Of a stretch of DNA of 5,630 bases, positions 5,593 through 5,630 are shown piece by piece. Where the stretch lies: positions 1 through 5,630 of the forward strand of contig JBOHRW010000089.1 in NCBI GenBank assembly GCA_050732935.1, in the 5' to 3' direction. The first letter of the stretch is position 1. Each line of letters begins with the position of its first letter. A model generated the notes under the pieces. It worked only from the letters and a program-made list of their open reading frames with translations, searched no databases and was not told the DNA's origin. The stretch is from DASRVA01 sp050732935. Lineage in GTDB: Bacteria > Gemmatimonadota > Gemmatimonadetes > JACCXV01 > JAHWKZ01. Position numbers and translations under genes: made by a program.

Positions 5593-5630
5593 TTGGTCAA
5601 GCCGAACGGCCGATTAGTACGGGTAAGCTC
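5593..5630 (-). rRNA. rrl: 23S ribosomal RNA, 3' end only
   Basis: Read on the - strand, GAGCTTACCCGTACTAATCG followed by GCCGTTCGGCTTGACCA is the conserved 3' terminus of 23S rRNA (Escherichia coli has GTACTAATGAACCGTGAGGCTTAACC). The final CTTGACC normally pairs with the 23S 5' end. The rest of the gene lies beyond the right edge. The exact 3' base is uncertain by two or three positions. Confidence 0.93.

Noticed and set aside
1..5630. CRISPR arrays, tRNA genes, insertion-sequence ends
   Set aside because: I looked for regularly spaced repeats, tRNA cloverleaf motifs and transposase fragments or terminal inverted repeats, and found none.

Overview
The window is high-GC bacterial chromosome carrying protein genes on the + strand and the 3' end of a ribosomal RNA operon on the - strand. 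Composition, a TTG start with a near-perfect Shine-Dalgarno, and a large secreted multidomain peptidase fit an environmental Gram-negative-type bacterium from a high-GC phylum (Gemmatimonadota, Acidobacteriota or Eisenbacteria-like lineages are possible). This placement is an impression; nothing in the window fixes the phylum.

Bases 1-2561 hold an overlapping gene pair. The first is the C-terminal part of a patatin-like phospholipase. The second is a secreted protein that joins sialidase-type Asp-box repeats, an M23 (LytM-like) peptidase domain and a carboxypeptidase-regulatory-like domain. Both point to work on envelope lipid or peptidoglycan.

Bases 2562-4717 hold a compact three-gene run: a CADD-family protein (TenA/PqqC fold), an AlkA-like helix-hairpin-helix DNA glycosylase and a small four-helix membrane protein. 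The CADD protein keeps every diiron ligand and both sacrificial residues (Tyr and Lys) known from the chlamydial self-sacrificing para-aminobenzoate synthase, so it is a good candidate for a folate-precursor enzyme. The glycosylase and membrane genes overlap by ATGA. The glycosylase's first canonical start lies inside a conserved-looking N-terminal strand, so its real start is unclear.

Bases 4718-5360 are a scrap region. On the - strand is a short 3' remnant of a histidine kinase gene (G2 box to stop). It ends where a small vapBC-type toxin-antitoxin module begins on the + strand. The antitoxin is intact and appears to be made from a leaderless transcript, with an inverted repeat over its -10. 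The PIN-domain toxin is broken by a frameshift and cut off after about 60 residues, within a few bases of the rRNA terminator.

Bases 5359-5630 are, reading on the - strand, the last bases of 23S rRNA, a spacer with a hairpin, 5S rRNA and a strong intrinsic terminator. The toxin-antitoxin remnant therefore points into the end of the rRNA operon. The most interesting items are the CADD enzyme, the dead toxin with a retained antitoxin, and two CTGA gene junctions lacking canonical upstream starts.
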